A DNA stretch of 64,000 bases from Heterocephalus glaber (GCF_000247695.1 NW_004624742.1:6579049-6643048), one strand, 5' to 3'; counted from the stretch's first letter, positions 1 to 10,199 are shown. The notes: generated by a model from the sequence alone, not told the origin. Numbers and translations: made by a program.

Positions 1-355
1 GTTCCTATTAACTGCACATTGTATAATATAATAAGAACCTCCTGACAAAATAGCAAGACTAGTGAGATGTCAAGTATGTCCTACAAAAAGACCAGGAAAA
101 AAAATACAACTGCTGTCAGTGTAAGTGATACATGTGTATGGAACATGCTGTTGTCATGTGTGAAGATTGCCTTAGTGTGATAATTGAAGTAAAGATTAGT
201 TTTTGTAGAATGTTATTGGTATTTTCATTGTAGTTCATATAGGAATTTATTTCTGTTGTTCTTTTATAGACTTTGTACACCAAAAAAGTCTGTTGAAAAT
301 TTTGATGCTTTTTTTATAAATACTCAATAAACATTAAAAATGCAAAAAAAAAAAA
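1..355 (+). pseudogene. 3' end of an unidentified processed retrocopy
   Basis: AT-rich sequence reads like an mRNA 3' untranslated region. A canonical AATAAA lies near 327 and a run of about 12 A residues follows at 343-355, where genomic sequence of a different kind begins. That order (signal, short gap, poly(A), new flank) is typical of a LINE-1-mediated cDNA insertion. The left part is outside the window, so no coding part is visible and I could not name the parent gene. It could instead be the end of an unknown retroelement. Confidence 0.45.
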
Positions 356-445
356 TCAAGATGTGTTATGTGCATGTATCAACTCCCCACAAGGAATGTA
401 ATCATTATGTACTACAACTATGTACTAATAAAAAATAAAAACTGA
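356..445 (+). mobile_element. LINE-1 3' end fragment
   Basis: The segment has the ...ATTATGTACTACAACTATG... and CTAATAAAAAATAAAA signature seen at rodent LINE-1 3' ends, closing in an A-rich tail. It is short and cut on the left by the preceding retrocopy tail. Confidence 0.4.
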
Positions 446-577
446 AGAAAAATAAAGCACCCAGAGATGTGGAGTGAGAGAGATCAGAAGTTGGAGAAAC
501 AGACTAAGTACAGAAAGGGGAAAAAATAGAAATATGGTTAATTTCTTAACAGAAGCAAGGGAAGCTAGAAGACAGAT
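446..577 (+). mobile_element. Old LINE-1, ORF1-end segment (part 1)
   Basis: Left part of a dispersed old LINE-1 whose pieces line up in order across the later insertions: here, 1141-1221, 3065-4749 and 5217-5310. The right end, 'gaagctagaagacag', matches the end of LINE-1 ORF1. It is interrupted at 577 by a solo LTR. The left boundary is uncertain. Confidence 0.5.
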
Positions 578-1134
578 TGTCAGGAGCAATGCTACATAAT
601 TTTAGGGTAAAATCATTTGGTTAGCGTAGTTCTCTCACCTACAGCCCAGCTATGGAATTCCGAGACATAACTCCATTTTGGCCTCTGGTCACAACTGAGA
701 CCTCAATGATCCGGTGATGCTGCGATTCTCCAGGACAAGAAACATCCTGGGAGCTGAAAACATCCTGGGAGGAATAAACATCTACTCAGTTCCTCATTGT
801 TCTTGGACTGTTACCATCTTGTTTTACCCGGATGTACTGAACTCTCTGCAAGTCATTTGTTACATTTGTTTCTCCCGATGTATGTACTGAACTCTCTGCA
901 AGTCATTTGTTACATTTGTTTCTCCCGATGTACTGAGTACTGAATGAAAGGTGCGGTAAGCTGGGGGATTTAGTCTTTGCCGCCCAGAGCAGCACTGATC
1001 AGACCCAAAGCTCAGCGTCTTCTCAGTCTCATTTTTCTACCTTTCCTGTAATTCGCCTTGTGCTGCAGTGGCTCGCAGGAGACTAGAACTTACTGCAGAG
1101 GTTCTAGTAACATCCCCTTTTCCTGTTCCCTACA
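578..1134 (+). mobile_element. Solo LTR, class II endogenous retrovirus
   Basis: The element starts TGTCAGG, ends CCTACA and is flanked by perfect 6-bp direct repeats ACAGAT (572-577 and 1135-1140). Six base pairs is the duplication length of class II (betaretrovirus-like) integrases. It shares recognisable blocks with the LTR at 15814-16403, for example 'acataactc' and 'gatgctgcg'. A 50-bp tandem duplication lies inside it (about 835-934). No internal retroviral sequence remains, so it is a recombined solo LTR inside LINE-1 DNA. Confidence 0.8.
835..934 (+). repeat. 50-bp tandem duplication inside the solo LTR
   Basis: Two near-identical copies of a 50-bp unit containing 'actctctgcaagtcatttgt' begin 50 bases apart. 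The position in the 5' half suggests the U3 region, where enhancer duplications are common in retroviruses; the regulatory role is inference. Confidence 0.8.
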
Positions 1135-1140
1135 ACAGAT

Positions 1141-1221
1141 AACTTCAAAGTACTGGAATAAAATATTGTAAACCTAGTATTCTATACCCAGAAAAAAATA
1201 TCTTTCAAAAATGAAAGAGGA
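1141..1221 (+). mobile_element. Old LINE-1 (part 2)
   Basis: Contains 'attctatacccag' and 'atatctttcaaaaatgaaag', characteristic of the end of LINE-1 ORF1. It continues the segment ending at 577 and resumes at 3065. Confidence 0.6.
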
Positions 1222-2061
1222 GGGGCAGTCACCTGGGGCCGGTGGTGCAGGTGCCTCACAGTGACCTTGTGGTGGGCCGGGTAGGGTCCCTGAGTGGGAC
1301 CTGGGACACGAGCTCTGTCCGGTGGTTTCTGCTGGCAGACTCTGGAGGAAGGTGCAGCCCGGAGCCCCGTGAGGAGCGCCAGTAACTCAACTTCCAGAGA
1401 TAACCCACACCAGCCAAGGATAGCTTATATAGCATTTTGGCACAGCAAAATGAAATGCAAGGAACCAACAGTGACATAATTGAAGGCAGCAAAATCAAAA
1501 TAAAATAGGATCACTGGTTAGGAAGACTCTATGGAGAGAATGGAAAATAAAGTGAAGCAGTTTTATTGTGTATTTTTCAACAGATCTTCTTGAAATTTAA
1601 AAATATGACATCTTTTTCTTCCGACAGCTGCTCTTTTCAGAACCAGTTACATCAAACAAATCAGCCTCCAGATGCTACTTTTCTGTTGTTCTTGATCATA
1701 CTTGGGAAAATATTACTAAATATCCTCACACTAGGAATGAGAAGAACAAACAGCCATCAAAATTTTATGGAATGTTTTTGTGTTTCATTAGCATTTGTTG
1801 ATTTTTTATTTTTGGTAAACATTTCCATTATATCCTATTTCAGGGATTTTGTACTTTTAGGTATTAGGTTTACTAAATATCATATCTGCCTCTTTGCTCA
1901 AATTACTTCCTTTACTTAGGGCTTTTTGCATTATCCAGTCTTCTTAATATCTTGTATAGATTATTGCCTGAATTTCTCTAAACTCACCAAGCTATCATCT
2001 AAATGTCAGAAGGCGTTTTACTTCTTTGCAGTAATTTTGATTTGGATTTCAGTCCTTGCTT

Positions 2062-2161
2062 NNNNNNNNNNNNNNNNNNNNNNNNNNNNNNNNNNNNNNN
2101 NNNNNNNNNNNNNNNNNNNNNNNNNNNNNNNNNNNNNNNNNNNNNNNNNNNNNNNNNNNNN
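2062..2161. other. Assembly gap, 100 N
   Basis: Exactly 100 N, the usual placeholder for a gap of unknown length. Homology to GPR160 on both sides suggests only about 40 bases are missing, so the frame relation across the gap means nothing. Confidence 0.95.
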
Positions 2162-2676
2162 ACAGAATATTTCTTACCAATGTCCTGTCTATGTCAGCAT
2201 TCAGAGTTACTGCCTGTCACTTTCCATGATGATAATTTTATTTATGGCTTTTATAACCTCTTGGTCAGAAGTTATTACCTTGGTACAGGCTATTCAAATA
2301 CTTCCTATATGAATGAGCTTATCTTGTATTTTCCTTCTTCATACCTCCCGAGTTGCATTGTAAACTCTAAAAAAATACTCTTGCCCAAGCTCATTGTCTG
2401 TTTTCTTGGTACCTGGTTACCATTTGTACTGCTTCAGGTATTCATTCTTTTACTTAAAGTACAGATTCTTGCATATATTGAATTGAACATTCCCTGGTTG
2501 TATTTTGTCAACAGTTTTCTCATTGCCACCATTTGTTGGTTTAATTGTCACAAGCTTTATTTAAGAAATACCTTATTACCCATAGACCCATTTGTCAACT
2601 GGAAATGCTGCTTCATTCCACTTACAATGTATAATTTTGGACAAATTGAAAAGCCTATATCAATAATAATTTGTAG

Positions 2677-2769
2677 GGGGCCGGTGATTTAGCTCAGTGG
2701 TTCCACCGCCTGCCTCACAAGCAAAAGGACCCAAGTTCGATATCCGGTACCAAAAATAATAATAATAAT
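2677..2769 (+). mobile_element. ID-like SINE at the GPR160 pseudogene stop codon
   Basis: Full tRNA-like body followed by an (AAT)n tail. The target repeat 'aataataatttgt' lies on both sides, and the downstream copy carries the TAA that would have ended the receptor frame. Confidence 0.9.
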
Positions 2770-3473
2770 AATAATAATAATTTGTTAATATGTTGCCATC
2801 TTAAAACTAAACCAGTTACAATAAAAATCATAATCTTAGAAACAGGAAAGAATGGTGAGTCAGGACATACCAAAAAGTGGCACTAAACTGAAGCTCTTTT
2901 TCCCCTCTAACCTTTTATACTCTTCCAGCATACTTTTGGGGTTATGATATAGTTTATTAAATAATGTTTTCTTTTAAAAACAAAATAATGCCAAGAAGTC
3001 CTTCTGCCTATTCAGGACTACAGTATAAATAAATTTGTTATTAATACAAAAACAAAAACAAAAGAGAGAGGAAAAAGAGAAAGCCATAGAAAATTTGTTG
3101 CCAACAGGCTAACACTATAAGCTTGATCCAGCTAATACCAGGTCATACAAGCTGATTTTTAAATATTTATGAATTTTGAAAACTAGCTGTTAAACTGTTG
3201 GTAGCTTGAAGTTGGTAACAGCGGCAGCATTTACACCAGGGAAATTGGCAAAGAGCAAATCAGAACTCTTTACTTCTCAGAGGGCAAGCGTAGCAGAGCA
3301 CATCACTGACAACACCATTACATCTTTCAAGCAGAAAGAAAGAGGCAACTGGTGGAAATTTAACACTCTGGGGAAATAACACTATGAAAAATAGTAAATA
3401 CATGAATAAATAAAAATATTTTTCTCAATTTTAAAATCCCTTTCAAAGATAACCATTTAAAGCAAGAGTGACA

Positions 3474-3570
3474 GGCCAGGGATTTAGCTTAGCGGTTCCA
3501 CCACCTGCCTCACAAGCAGAAGGACCCGAGTTCGATCCCGGGTACCAAAAATAAATAAATAAATAAAAAA
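3474..3570 (+). mobile_element. ID-like SINE
   Basis: A-box TAGCTTAGCGG, B-box GAGTTCGATCC, (AAAT)n tail. Target duplication 'aaagcaagagtgaca' on both sides. Confidence 0.92.
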
Positions 3571-4064
3571 TAAAGCAAGAGTGACAAGTTTAATAGGGTT
3601 TATTATATATGTAGAAGTAAAATATATGATGACAGTTGCACAAAGACAGGAAGAACAAAACATAAGAATACTTTTGGAAGAATCTTACACTGCATTCAGT
3701 GTGGTGTGACATTATTTGAAATTTGTTTGTGTTGAGTTCAAATTGGATGTTGCAAACTACTATAATCACTTCAAAAAAGAGATATAGCTAAATAGACAAA
3801 TAGTAGTGATAAAATTGAATCATTAAAGTAGTAAATTAATATCAAAGATGACCAAAAAAGGCAGGAACAGGGGAATCTAGAAGAGATGGAGCAAATAGAA
3901 AACAGTTGGCAAGATGATAGATTTAGACTCAGCTATATCATTGTTCCAATTAGACATGTGTGCTCTGCACATGTTAGTTAAAAGTCAGGACTTTTCAGAT
4001 TGAATTTAAGCTATATAGTGCCTATAAGTAACCCACTCTAGATAGAAAGACATGGATAATTTGA

Positions 4065-4157
4065 TAAGGTAAAGTTCAATGGTAGAGTGCTTGCTTAGCA
4101 AGCCTGAAGCTCTAGGCTCAATCTCCAGAATTGCAAAAAAAAAAAAAAAAAAAAAAG
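4065..4157 (+). mobile_element. Older ID-type SINE
   Basis: Keeps the classical ID core 'ggtagagtgcttgcttagcaa' followed by a degenerate B-box and a run of A residues. The first ~15 bases are mutated. Confidence 0.7.
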
Positions 4158-4371
4158 ATTAAGACTAATCATGCCAATACTAATCATAAGAAAGCTGGAT
4201 TAATTCTATTAATGTCAAAAAAAGTCAATTTTAAATCAAAAACATTGTACCAGGGATAAAAAGAATCTTTTTTGTAATGGTAAAGGAATAGAGGTATTAA
4301 AAAGACATAATAATCCTAAGTGTGTATGCATTAAAATGAGTTCATTCAAACACTTAAAAAACAAATAAACA

Positions 4372-4463
4372 GGGCCAGGGATTTAGCTCAGTGGCACCAT
4401 GCCTGCCTCACAAGTAAGTGCAAGGTCCTTAGTTGGATAAATGGTACCAAAAAAGAAAGAAAG
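4372..4463 (+). mobile_element. ID-like SINE, 'GGCACCATGCC' subtype
   Basis: Starts GGGCCAGGGATTTAGCTCAG. It carries a duplicated 'aagt' in the anticodon-arm region and a GAAA-rich tail. Confidence 0.88.
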
Positions 4464-4749
4464 AATATTAATTCAACAAAAATTCTTCCGGAAAAGAGGG
4501 ATATTTTTCTAATTTATTATCATATATGGTCAACATTAACTTGATATTAAAACCACACAAAGACATTATAAGAAGATAAAACTATAGACCTCTATCCCCC
4601 AGGATCACTGCTGTAAAAATCCTTAACAAAATGTTAGAAAATTTATCCATCAATATATAAAAAAGATCATGGCCAGGTGGGATTTATCTCAGAGATAGGT
4701 CCATTTTACATTAAAAATTCCAATCATTTAATTCATAATAGTAACAAGC

Positions 4750-5216
4750 TGTTATGGCTTGTGTCAGATGTTCCCCCAAAGCCTCTAAGGTCATAGGTGG
4801 GACTTTTCAAGCGTAGTTGGATCTATGGTGTGTAATACTAGAATTGTGTGATGCTTGGATTAAGGGTGTGTAATTACTAAAGTAACCCACTGATTGGTTT
4901 GTCATTGTTCTGTGTGTGGATATTGGGAAAGCCCACAATGGGTGTGGGTGGCACTACCCAAAGGCTCAGTAGCCTGGATGGATATAAAGGGATGGAAAGG
5001 AGGCAGGACTCTGCAGCTTCTTTGCTACTTTACTGCTTTGCTGTCTTTTGCCTTCCATGAACTGTTTCTCCTCTGTGGTGCCCCTCTGCCATGCCACCCT
5101 GCTTTGGAGGCAGCCAACTATGAACTAAAACCTCTACAAACTGAGCTACAATAAACCTTTCCTTCTTTAACTTTGAGTATCAGGTATTTTGTCTCAGCAA
5201 CAAGAAAACTAAAACA
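4750..5216 (+). mobile_element. MaLR-type LTR inserted in LINE-1
   Basis: Begins TGTTATGGCTTGTG..., with 'gatgttcccccaaagcc' as in mammalian MaLR (MST/MLT-like) LTRs, and ends ACTAAAACA. The flanking 5-mers caagc (4745-4749) and caggc (5217-5221) fit a 5-bp target duplication. 'aataaacctttcc' near 5150 supplies the polyadenylation signal. LINE-1 ORF2 continues on both sides. Confidence 0.75.
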
Positions 5217-5310
5217 CAGGCTAAAAAATACACATGATTATCACAATAGTAGCTGAAAAAGCCTTTGACAAAATTCAGCATCCACTCATGACTTTAAAAA
5301 TATGTACCTT
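5217..5310 (+). mobile_element. Old LINE-1 ORF2 fragment (part 4)
   Basis: Translates as a LINE-1 reverse-transcriptase segment containing AEKAFDKIQHP, the conserved stretch of mammalian L1 ORF2. It directly continues the sequence before the MaLR LTR. Confidence 0.85.
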
Positions 5311-6911
5311 ATGGGATGATATCAGTAAGATGGCAGAATCGGAGTTTCTAGCATTTGTCTCCCCACAAAAAATTACCAATACGAACAACCATCCATGCAC
5401 AAAATCACCTTCACAAGAGCTAAAGAATCCAGGTAAATGATTATAGTACCACAATGGAACACAAAAATTAAAAAAAAATTCACTGAAAAGGGTAGAAAAG
5501 GACAGTTTCATAACATCCATGTCACTCCTCCCTCAAATATATAGAATGCAGCTCAGAGATACCCTCTGGATAGTGAAGAATGAAGTGGGTACCTGATTTT
5601 ATCACAGACTCTAGCAACAGGCTGACCTCAATGAACCTTAATACTAAGCCAGACCCAGTGGCCTAGGGTCTAGATCGGTCCCCATGTCACATACACCAAG
5701 CCAGCACCCACATGGATGATCCCCATTGCCCCACATTCCAGGCCCAACTCAGGGCCAGGTAGACCGCCATGATCCTGGCCTCTTGATTGACTCCCATGGA
5801 CACAGGTTCCAGTTTTGCAACAGTGCCTGACTGGCCCCCATAGACTCCAGCTCCAGGCTAGTGCCCATGGACCTAGGTTTCAGATCCTCCCATGGACCCA
5901 TGCATCAGTCTAGGCTCCATCCCTGGTCCCAAAGACCCAAGTCACCAGGCCCACCCTTTTCAATCCAAGCTCAGGCCAGCCACTGTAGACTCGGGCACCA
6001 GACTCACCCACCTACTTAACCAGACACCAGGTTTGCCCACCAAAGGACTCCAACAGAAAGACCATCAGTAGGTTCTACCAGCTAGCCTACCTAGAATATC
6101 TAGATAGGCTGACTTGTGGAAGACTTTCCCTGCCAAAGTCAGAATATAAAGACTAGAGGGTTGCCTGTTTTCTTAAATAAGTAAATACCAGTGCAAGGCC
6201 ACCAGAATTGGAAATAATCATGTAAAAATGGCACCACCAAAAGAGTAAAAAGAAATGTCCAGTAACTGACACTAAAAAATGGAAATTTATGAACCGCATG
6301 ACAAAGAGATTCAAAACAATCATCTTCAAGAAGATCAGTGAGCTAAAAAAAAGAACAAATAGACTACTAAACAATATTGGGGAAACAAAACCTGAAACAA
6401 AATGAGAAATTCAATAAAGAAAAACTGTAAGAAAGAACAAAACAAATTTTAGAGTTGAAGAACATAATAATTGGAGGGAAAATTTTCAGACAGCTTTAGC
6501 AGCTGACTCAAACAGAATAAAGAGATTCAATAAGCTCAAAGATAGGTCATTTGAAATTATCTAGAGAAATAAAAAAAGGGGAAAAATGAGTTCAAAAAGC
6601 TAATGGGACCAAAGAGACACCATCAAGTGAACTAATAAACATGTTATGAGGGTCCAAGAAGGAACAGAGAAAAAGAAAGGAGTAGAAAAACTCAAAAAAG
6701 TAATAACACACTACTTTCCAAATATGAAGAAGAAAACACCCAGATCCATGAAACTCAAAGAACTTCAAATAGATTAAACTCAAAGAGCTCTTCACCAAGA
6801 TGCACTAAAATAAAAATCCTGAAAATAAAAGAATTTTGAAAGCCTCAAAAGCCACATGCAGGGAGACCCTCATGAAACTATCAACAATTTTCTGAGTATA
6901 AACCTTGTAGG

Positions 6912-7060
6912 GCAGGAGAGGGGGAGGGGAGGAAGGAGGAAGAAGAAGAAGAAAGAGAAGGAGAAGGAGGACAAGAAGAAGCAGAGGAGAGGGGAGGGGG
7001 AGAAGAAAAGAGAAGGGAAGAGAAGGGAAGGAAGGGAAGGAAGGGAAAGAGAGAGAAAAC
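6912..7060 (+). repeat. Purine-only (GGA/GAA)n tract
   Basis: About 150 bases of almost pure G and A inside HAL1. Lys/Arg/Glu-rich readings on + and Pro/Ser/Leu-rich readings on - are by-products, not genes. Confidence 0.9.
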
Positions 7061-7281
7061 AACCCTCTCAACCAAGATACCTAGCAAAACTGTTACCAGA
7101 AATGAAGAAATGATATAAAGCCTTTCCAGGCAAATAAAAGCTAAGGGATTTCATCACTACTGGACTTGCTTTACAGGACATGCTAAATGGAGTTCTTCAA
7201 GTTGAAATAGAAAGATGTTAACAACATACAAACATAGGAAAATATAAAGTTAACTGTAAGGTTAGAATATAGTGAATTTAT

Positions 7282-7380
7282 GGGGCCGGGGATTTAGCTC
7301 AGTGGTTCCGTCGCCTGCCCTGCAAGTGCAAGGACCCGAGTTCAATCCCTGGTACCAAAAAAAAAAAAAAAAAAGAAAGA
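7282..7380 (+). mobile_element. ID-like SINE in HAL1
   Basis: Near-consensus body with a long A tail. The 15-bp target 'agaatatagtgaatt' is repeated on both sides (7264-7278 and 7381-7395). Confidence 0.95.
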
Positions 7381-7929
7381 AGAATATAGTGAATTCATAA
7401 TACTCTAATATTGTAAAGAGGGCATGTATATCGCTTTTAACTCTAGTATAAAATTAAGTGACAAAATATTTTAAAAGATTATAGCTACAATAATTTGTTA
7501 ATTGGTGTATAATATAAAGATATAAATTGTGACATCAATAACATAAAATGTGGGGGGGGGTTGAAGTGTCAAATTCTGTTTGTGGTTGAAGGTAAGTTGT
7601 TATTAGCCTATGGTAATTATGCAGAAAAAGCCTATGGTAGATACACAAAAGATAGAGAAGGAATCAAAGCATATCATTACAAAAAGTCATCAGATCAGAA
7701 AGGAAGACAGCAGAATTCACCTTAGCCACCTGTAGATATTGCTGGGTTCACAGGGGAAGCAAGCCCCGCTCCCTGGAGCAAGAACACACATGTGACATTT
7801 CCTGGATGTGTATATCATCATCTGTTGGGATGCCCTTGACCAAAGATGCAGATTTCTAAGTAAAAATTTAAGGCAGATCCAGAAGATACTAAAGACAGAG
7901 CATCTCAGTTATTGGATGTTCCCGAAGTA

Positions 7930-8865
7930 GACGAAAGTGACAAAGGCTCAGGAGTCACTATCACTGGAGGATGTGGCTGTGAGGTTCACTTGGGAGGAGT
8001 GGCAGCTCCTGGACCCTGCTCAGAAGGACCTCTACTGAGATGTGATGCTGGAGAACTACAGCAACCTGGTGTCGGTGGGTGAGGACAGCTGCCCCATGTC
8101 ACTCGGAGGGTGCCCCATCAGTGGCCTTTTCTTTCTCAGCTTCTGGAAGCTTTGTATTTCAAGCCAGCAGGCCAGATGTCCTCTCCATGTTGGAACGAGG
8201 AGAGCCACTGTGGACATTAGAAGATGAAATCCACAATCAAGCCCATCTGGGACATACCGTTGACCGCCCTCTGCCATATGAGAACACAGCAAGAAGACAC
8301 CACAGATTCTCCCTGTTTAACAACAGAGTTCCATTTATGCAACTAGGTTGTTAAATGAATCGGTTGCTAAATGAGGAATTGTACATACTGTAGTATGTAC
8401 ATTACAGTATTCGGAACAAAGAATTACAAAGGCAAAGCTCATTACCCACCATAGAACTCATACAGGACAGAAACCCTATGGATGTGATGAGTGTAAAAAA
8501 GCCTACTCCTACATGTCTTGCCTTGTTAAACTTAAGAGAACACACAACAGGGAGAAATGCATTGATTCAATGAAGGTAGAAAATTCTACAGTGAGTCACA
8601 CCTTATGGGACAGTAGTACACTCCTGCAAAGGAGAAACCCTGTTGATGTAACTGTGCAAATACCTTCTGTGACCCCTGATAGGGCAAACATCAGTGGGCT
8701 CCTAGCAAATAGGAGTGTGGTTCCTGTGGGACAACCAATGGCCAGATATCCACCCTCAGGAGAAAATAGAGGATTTGCACCAGAGAGAAACCTTATGAAT
8801 GTAGTGAATGTGGTTGTGCCTCCAGTTGTTAATTATGTATTATTTTATGTCACAAACATGTAGGG
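7930..8865 (+). pseudogene. ZNF350: KRAB zinc-finger pseudogene, ZNF350-like
   Basis: A KRAB-A box (7937-8072) reads well apart from a TGA at 8036 in place of the Arg codon of the conserved DVMLENY segment; the start codon is GTG. A KRAB-B box follows at about 8150-8240 (RPDVLSMLERGEPLW). Nearly the whole finger array is missing. One final C2H2 finger remains (8483-8546), with its first zinc-binding His replaced by Leu. A tail of about 100 residues, ending at TAG 8861, matches the unusual C-terminal tail of human ZNF350 (ISGLLANR..., NYVLFYVT). About 75 bp starting GTGAGG and ending CTTTCTCAG separates the KRAB boxes like a short intron. ZNF350 is a nuclear KRAB repressor; this copy is dead. 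The assignment rests on remembered homology; another family member is possible. Confidence 0.7.
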
Positions 8866-9340
8866 GAAAAAACCCACCCGTATATTCAATGTGGAAAAGC
8901 CTTGCTGAATATTTGCTTAAGTGTCACCTTTGAAATCCTATGAATAGAGAAGCTAGGAAAGCTTCTTCTGAAATAATGGACCTTATTGTGAATAATCACC
9001 ATGGATTATCACGGAGCATGTAATGATGTAACGATTGTGAGGAAACCTCTGCCCTTAAGAGGTGGTGTTACATACTGGAGAGAATCTGGGAAGGTAGGAC
9101 CTGGCAGGGCCTAAAGTGGCATCTTCTGCCTTTCTCATTAGCAGATAAAATCATACAGAAAAAGCAGTGAACACACTAACTGTGGAGTGCCTTTAGTAAA
9201 AATATTACGGTAACTTTGAAGCAAACAAGTCCTGTGAAAGGAAGAATGTTTAAGCTTTCTGTTCATTTCCAACCTCATACTGGACAGGATACCTTGAAAC
9301 ATATCCCTATATACGATGTTAGTGATTCCATAATTAAAAG
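8866..9340 (+). pseudogene. Probable 3' continuation of the zinc-finger pseudogene
   Basis: Contains 'gggaaaaaacccacccgtatattcaatg' followed by 'tggaaaagcctt', a decayed TGEKP-linker and finger start, then short finger-like scraps to about 9300. No frame stays open. Whether this is the parent gene's 3' untranslated region or a second finger relic is unclear. Confidence 0.4.
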
Positions 9341-9440
9341 AGCCTCAGGGACTGGGAGTACAGCTCTAATGCAGCACTTGCCCTTGCCCACTATGCCCAA
9401 AGCCCTATATTTGATCCCCAGAACTGGAAAAATAAATAAG
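9341..9440 (+). mobile_element. Degenerate ID-type SINE
   Basis: 'ggactgggagtacagctctaa' and 'atttgatccccagaactgg' retain the two Pol III box regions of an ID element. An AAAAC-repeat tail follows. Confidence 0.5.
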
Positions 9441-9575
9441 CCTCTGCTTCATATTAAAACAAAACAAAACAAAAAATGAAAGGAAGATAGCAATAGGAGA
9501 AGTCCTTAACCTACCAATAGGTTTACCTTCATAGGTAAATGGATTAAATTCTCCAATCAAAAGACATGGAGGAGG

Positions 9576-9657
9576 GATCAGGGATTTAGCTCAGTGGTTC
9601 CAGAGCCTGCCTCGAAAGCACAAGGTCCTGAGTTCGATCCCTGGTACAAAAAAAAAA
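9576..9657 (+). mobile_element. ID-like SINE (first of a double insertion)
   Basis: Intact A and B boxes and an A tail. The target 'aaaagacatggagga' precedes it and 'aaaagacatggagaa' follows. Confidence 0.93.
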
Positions 9658-9668
9658 GACATGGAGAA

Positions 9669-9757
9669 AGGGCCAGGGGGTTAGCTCAGTGGTGCTGCCG
9701 CCTGCCTCACAATGCAAGGTTCCAAGCTTGATCCCCTGTACCAAAAAGAAAAAAAGA
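9669..9757 (+). mobile_element. ID-like SINE (second of a double insertion)
   Basis: Starts 11 bp after the first copy. It is followed by a third copy of the target ('aaagacacagagcag'), so it landed in the duplication made by its neighbour. Confidence 0.9.
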
Positions 9758-9789
9758 CACAGAGCAGTTGAATAGATTTTTTTAAAAGT

Positions 9790-9952
9790 CCAATTTTATA
9801 ATATCTAGAAGACACTTCAGCTTTAATAATACACATATGCTGAAAGTGAAGGATAGATTGTCAATTGTTAGTGTATAGAAACAATTGATTTTTGTATGTT
9901 GATTTTGTATCTTATAATTTTGCTGAATTTTTTATTAGTTTTAATAATTTTC
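9790..9952 (-). mobile_element. LINE-1 ORF2 fragment, antisense
   Basis: 'ttgatttttgtatgttgattttgtatctt' is the reverse complement of L1 ORF2. It continues at 10200 after B1 and SINE insertions. Confidence 0.8.
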
Positions 9953-10106
9953 TGTGGTGTTTTGAGACAGGGTCTCACACTATGCAGTTTAGGATGGCTG
10001 TGAACTCACTGTGTATCCCAGGCAGGTGTGGAACTCACAGTGATCCTCCTACCTCAGCCTCCTGAGTGCTAGGATTACAGGCATGCACCACTACACCCAG
10101 GTCTAG
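9953..10106 (-). mobile_element. B1 SINE
   Basis: 7SL-derived: 'tttgagacagggtctcac' at the left and 'gctaggattacaggcatgca' at the right, in reverse orientation. Confidence 0.85.
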
Positions 10107-10107
10107 T

Positions 10108-10199
10108 GTTTTTTTGGTTTTTTTCCAGTACCAAGGATCTAATTTAGGTCCTTGTGTTTTCAAGGCAGGAGCGTTGCCACTGAGCTAAATCCCCGGCCC
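10108..10199 (-). mobile_element. ID-like SINE in a B1
   Basis: Reverse orientation, ending 'gctaaatccccggccct'. The B1-derived target 'cacccaggtctag'/'cacccagctctag' flanks it, so it post-dates the B1. Confidence 0.93.

Larger units (their letters stand above)
1222..3064 (+). pseudogene. GPR160: Processed pseudogene of the orphan GPCR GPR160
   Basis: The translation from the ATG at 1605 matches the seven-transmembrane orphan receptor GPR160 almost end to end, about 338 residues in human. Seen breaks: a TAG replaces a Tyr codon at 1917-1919; a 100-N gap at 2062-2161 falls in the middle; one base is missing near 2303, shifting the rest of the frame; a SINE is inserted at the natural stop codon (2677). 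A GC-rich presumed 5' leader (about 1222-1400) joins directly to AT-rich leader sequence. Downstream are AATAAA-type motifs (about 3026) and an A-rich tail (3046-3063). Both flanks are the same LINE-1, which supports an mRNA copy inserted into it. A pyrimidine tract and CAG just before 1585 resemble a splice acceptor, so a decayed original locus is the alternative. Confidence 0.75.
3065..4749 (+). mobile_element. Old LINE-1 (part 3): ORF1-ORF2 spacer and ORF2 start
   Basis: Resumes with 'aaaatttgttgccaacagg' and runs through the inter-ORF region ('atgtagaagtaaaatatatga') into the 5' part of ORF2 ('gaaagctgga', 'aatcctaagtgtgtatgca') and the reverse-transcriptase region ('aagtgggatttat'-like at 4676-4690). 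All frames are broken. It is interrupted by SINEs at 3474, 4065 and 4372 and by a MaLR LTR at 4750. Confidence 0.7.
5311..7722 (+). mobile_element. HAL1 half-LINE (ORF1-only L1 relative)
   Basis: A 5' leader (5311-6100) is followed by a broken ORF1-like region with L1-family phrases such as 'gataggtcatttgaaatta' and 'atccatgaaactcaaagaac'. After it comes the characteristic HAL1 3' part: 'acaataatttgttaat', 'gtgacatcaataacataaaa', and the G-run at 7552-7560. There is no reverse transcriptase, as expected for HAL1, which is mobilised in trans by L1. It is interrupted by a SINE at 7282. Confidence 0.75.

Noticed and set aside
6805..7113. Long frames on both strands rich in Lys/Glu or Pro/Ser/Leu
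   Set aside because: They come from a purine-only simple repeat inside HAL1.
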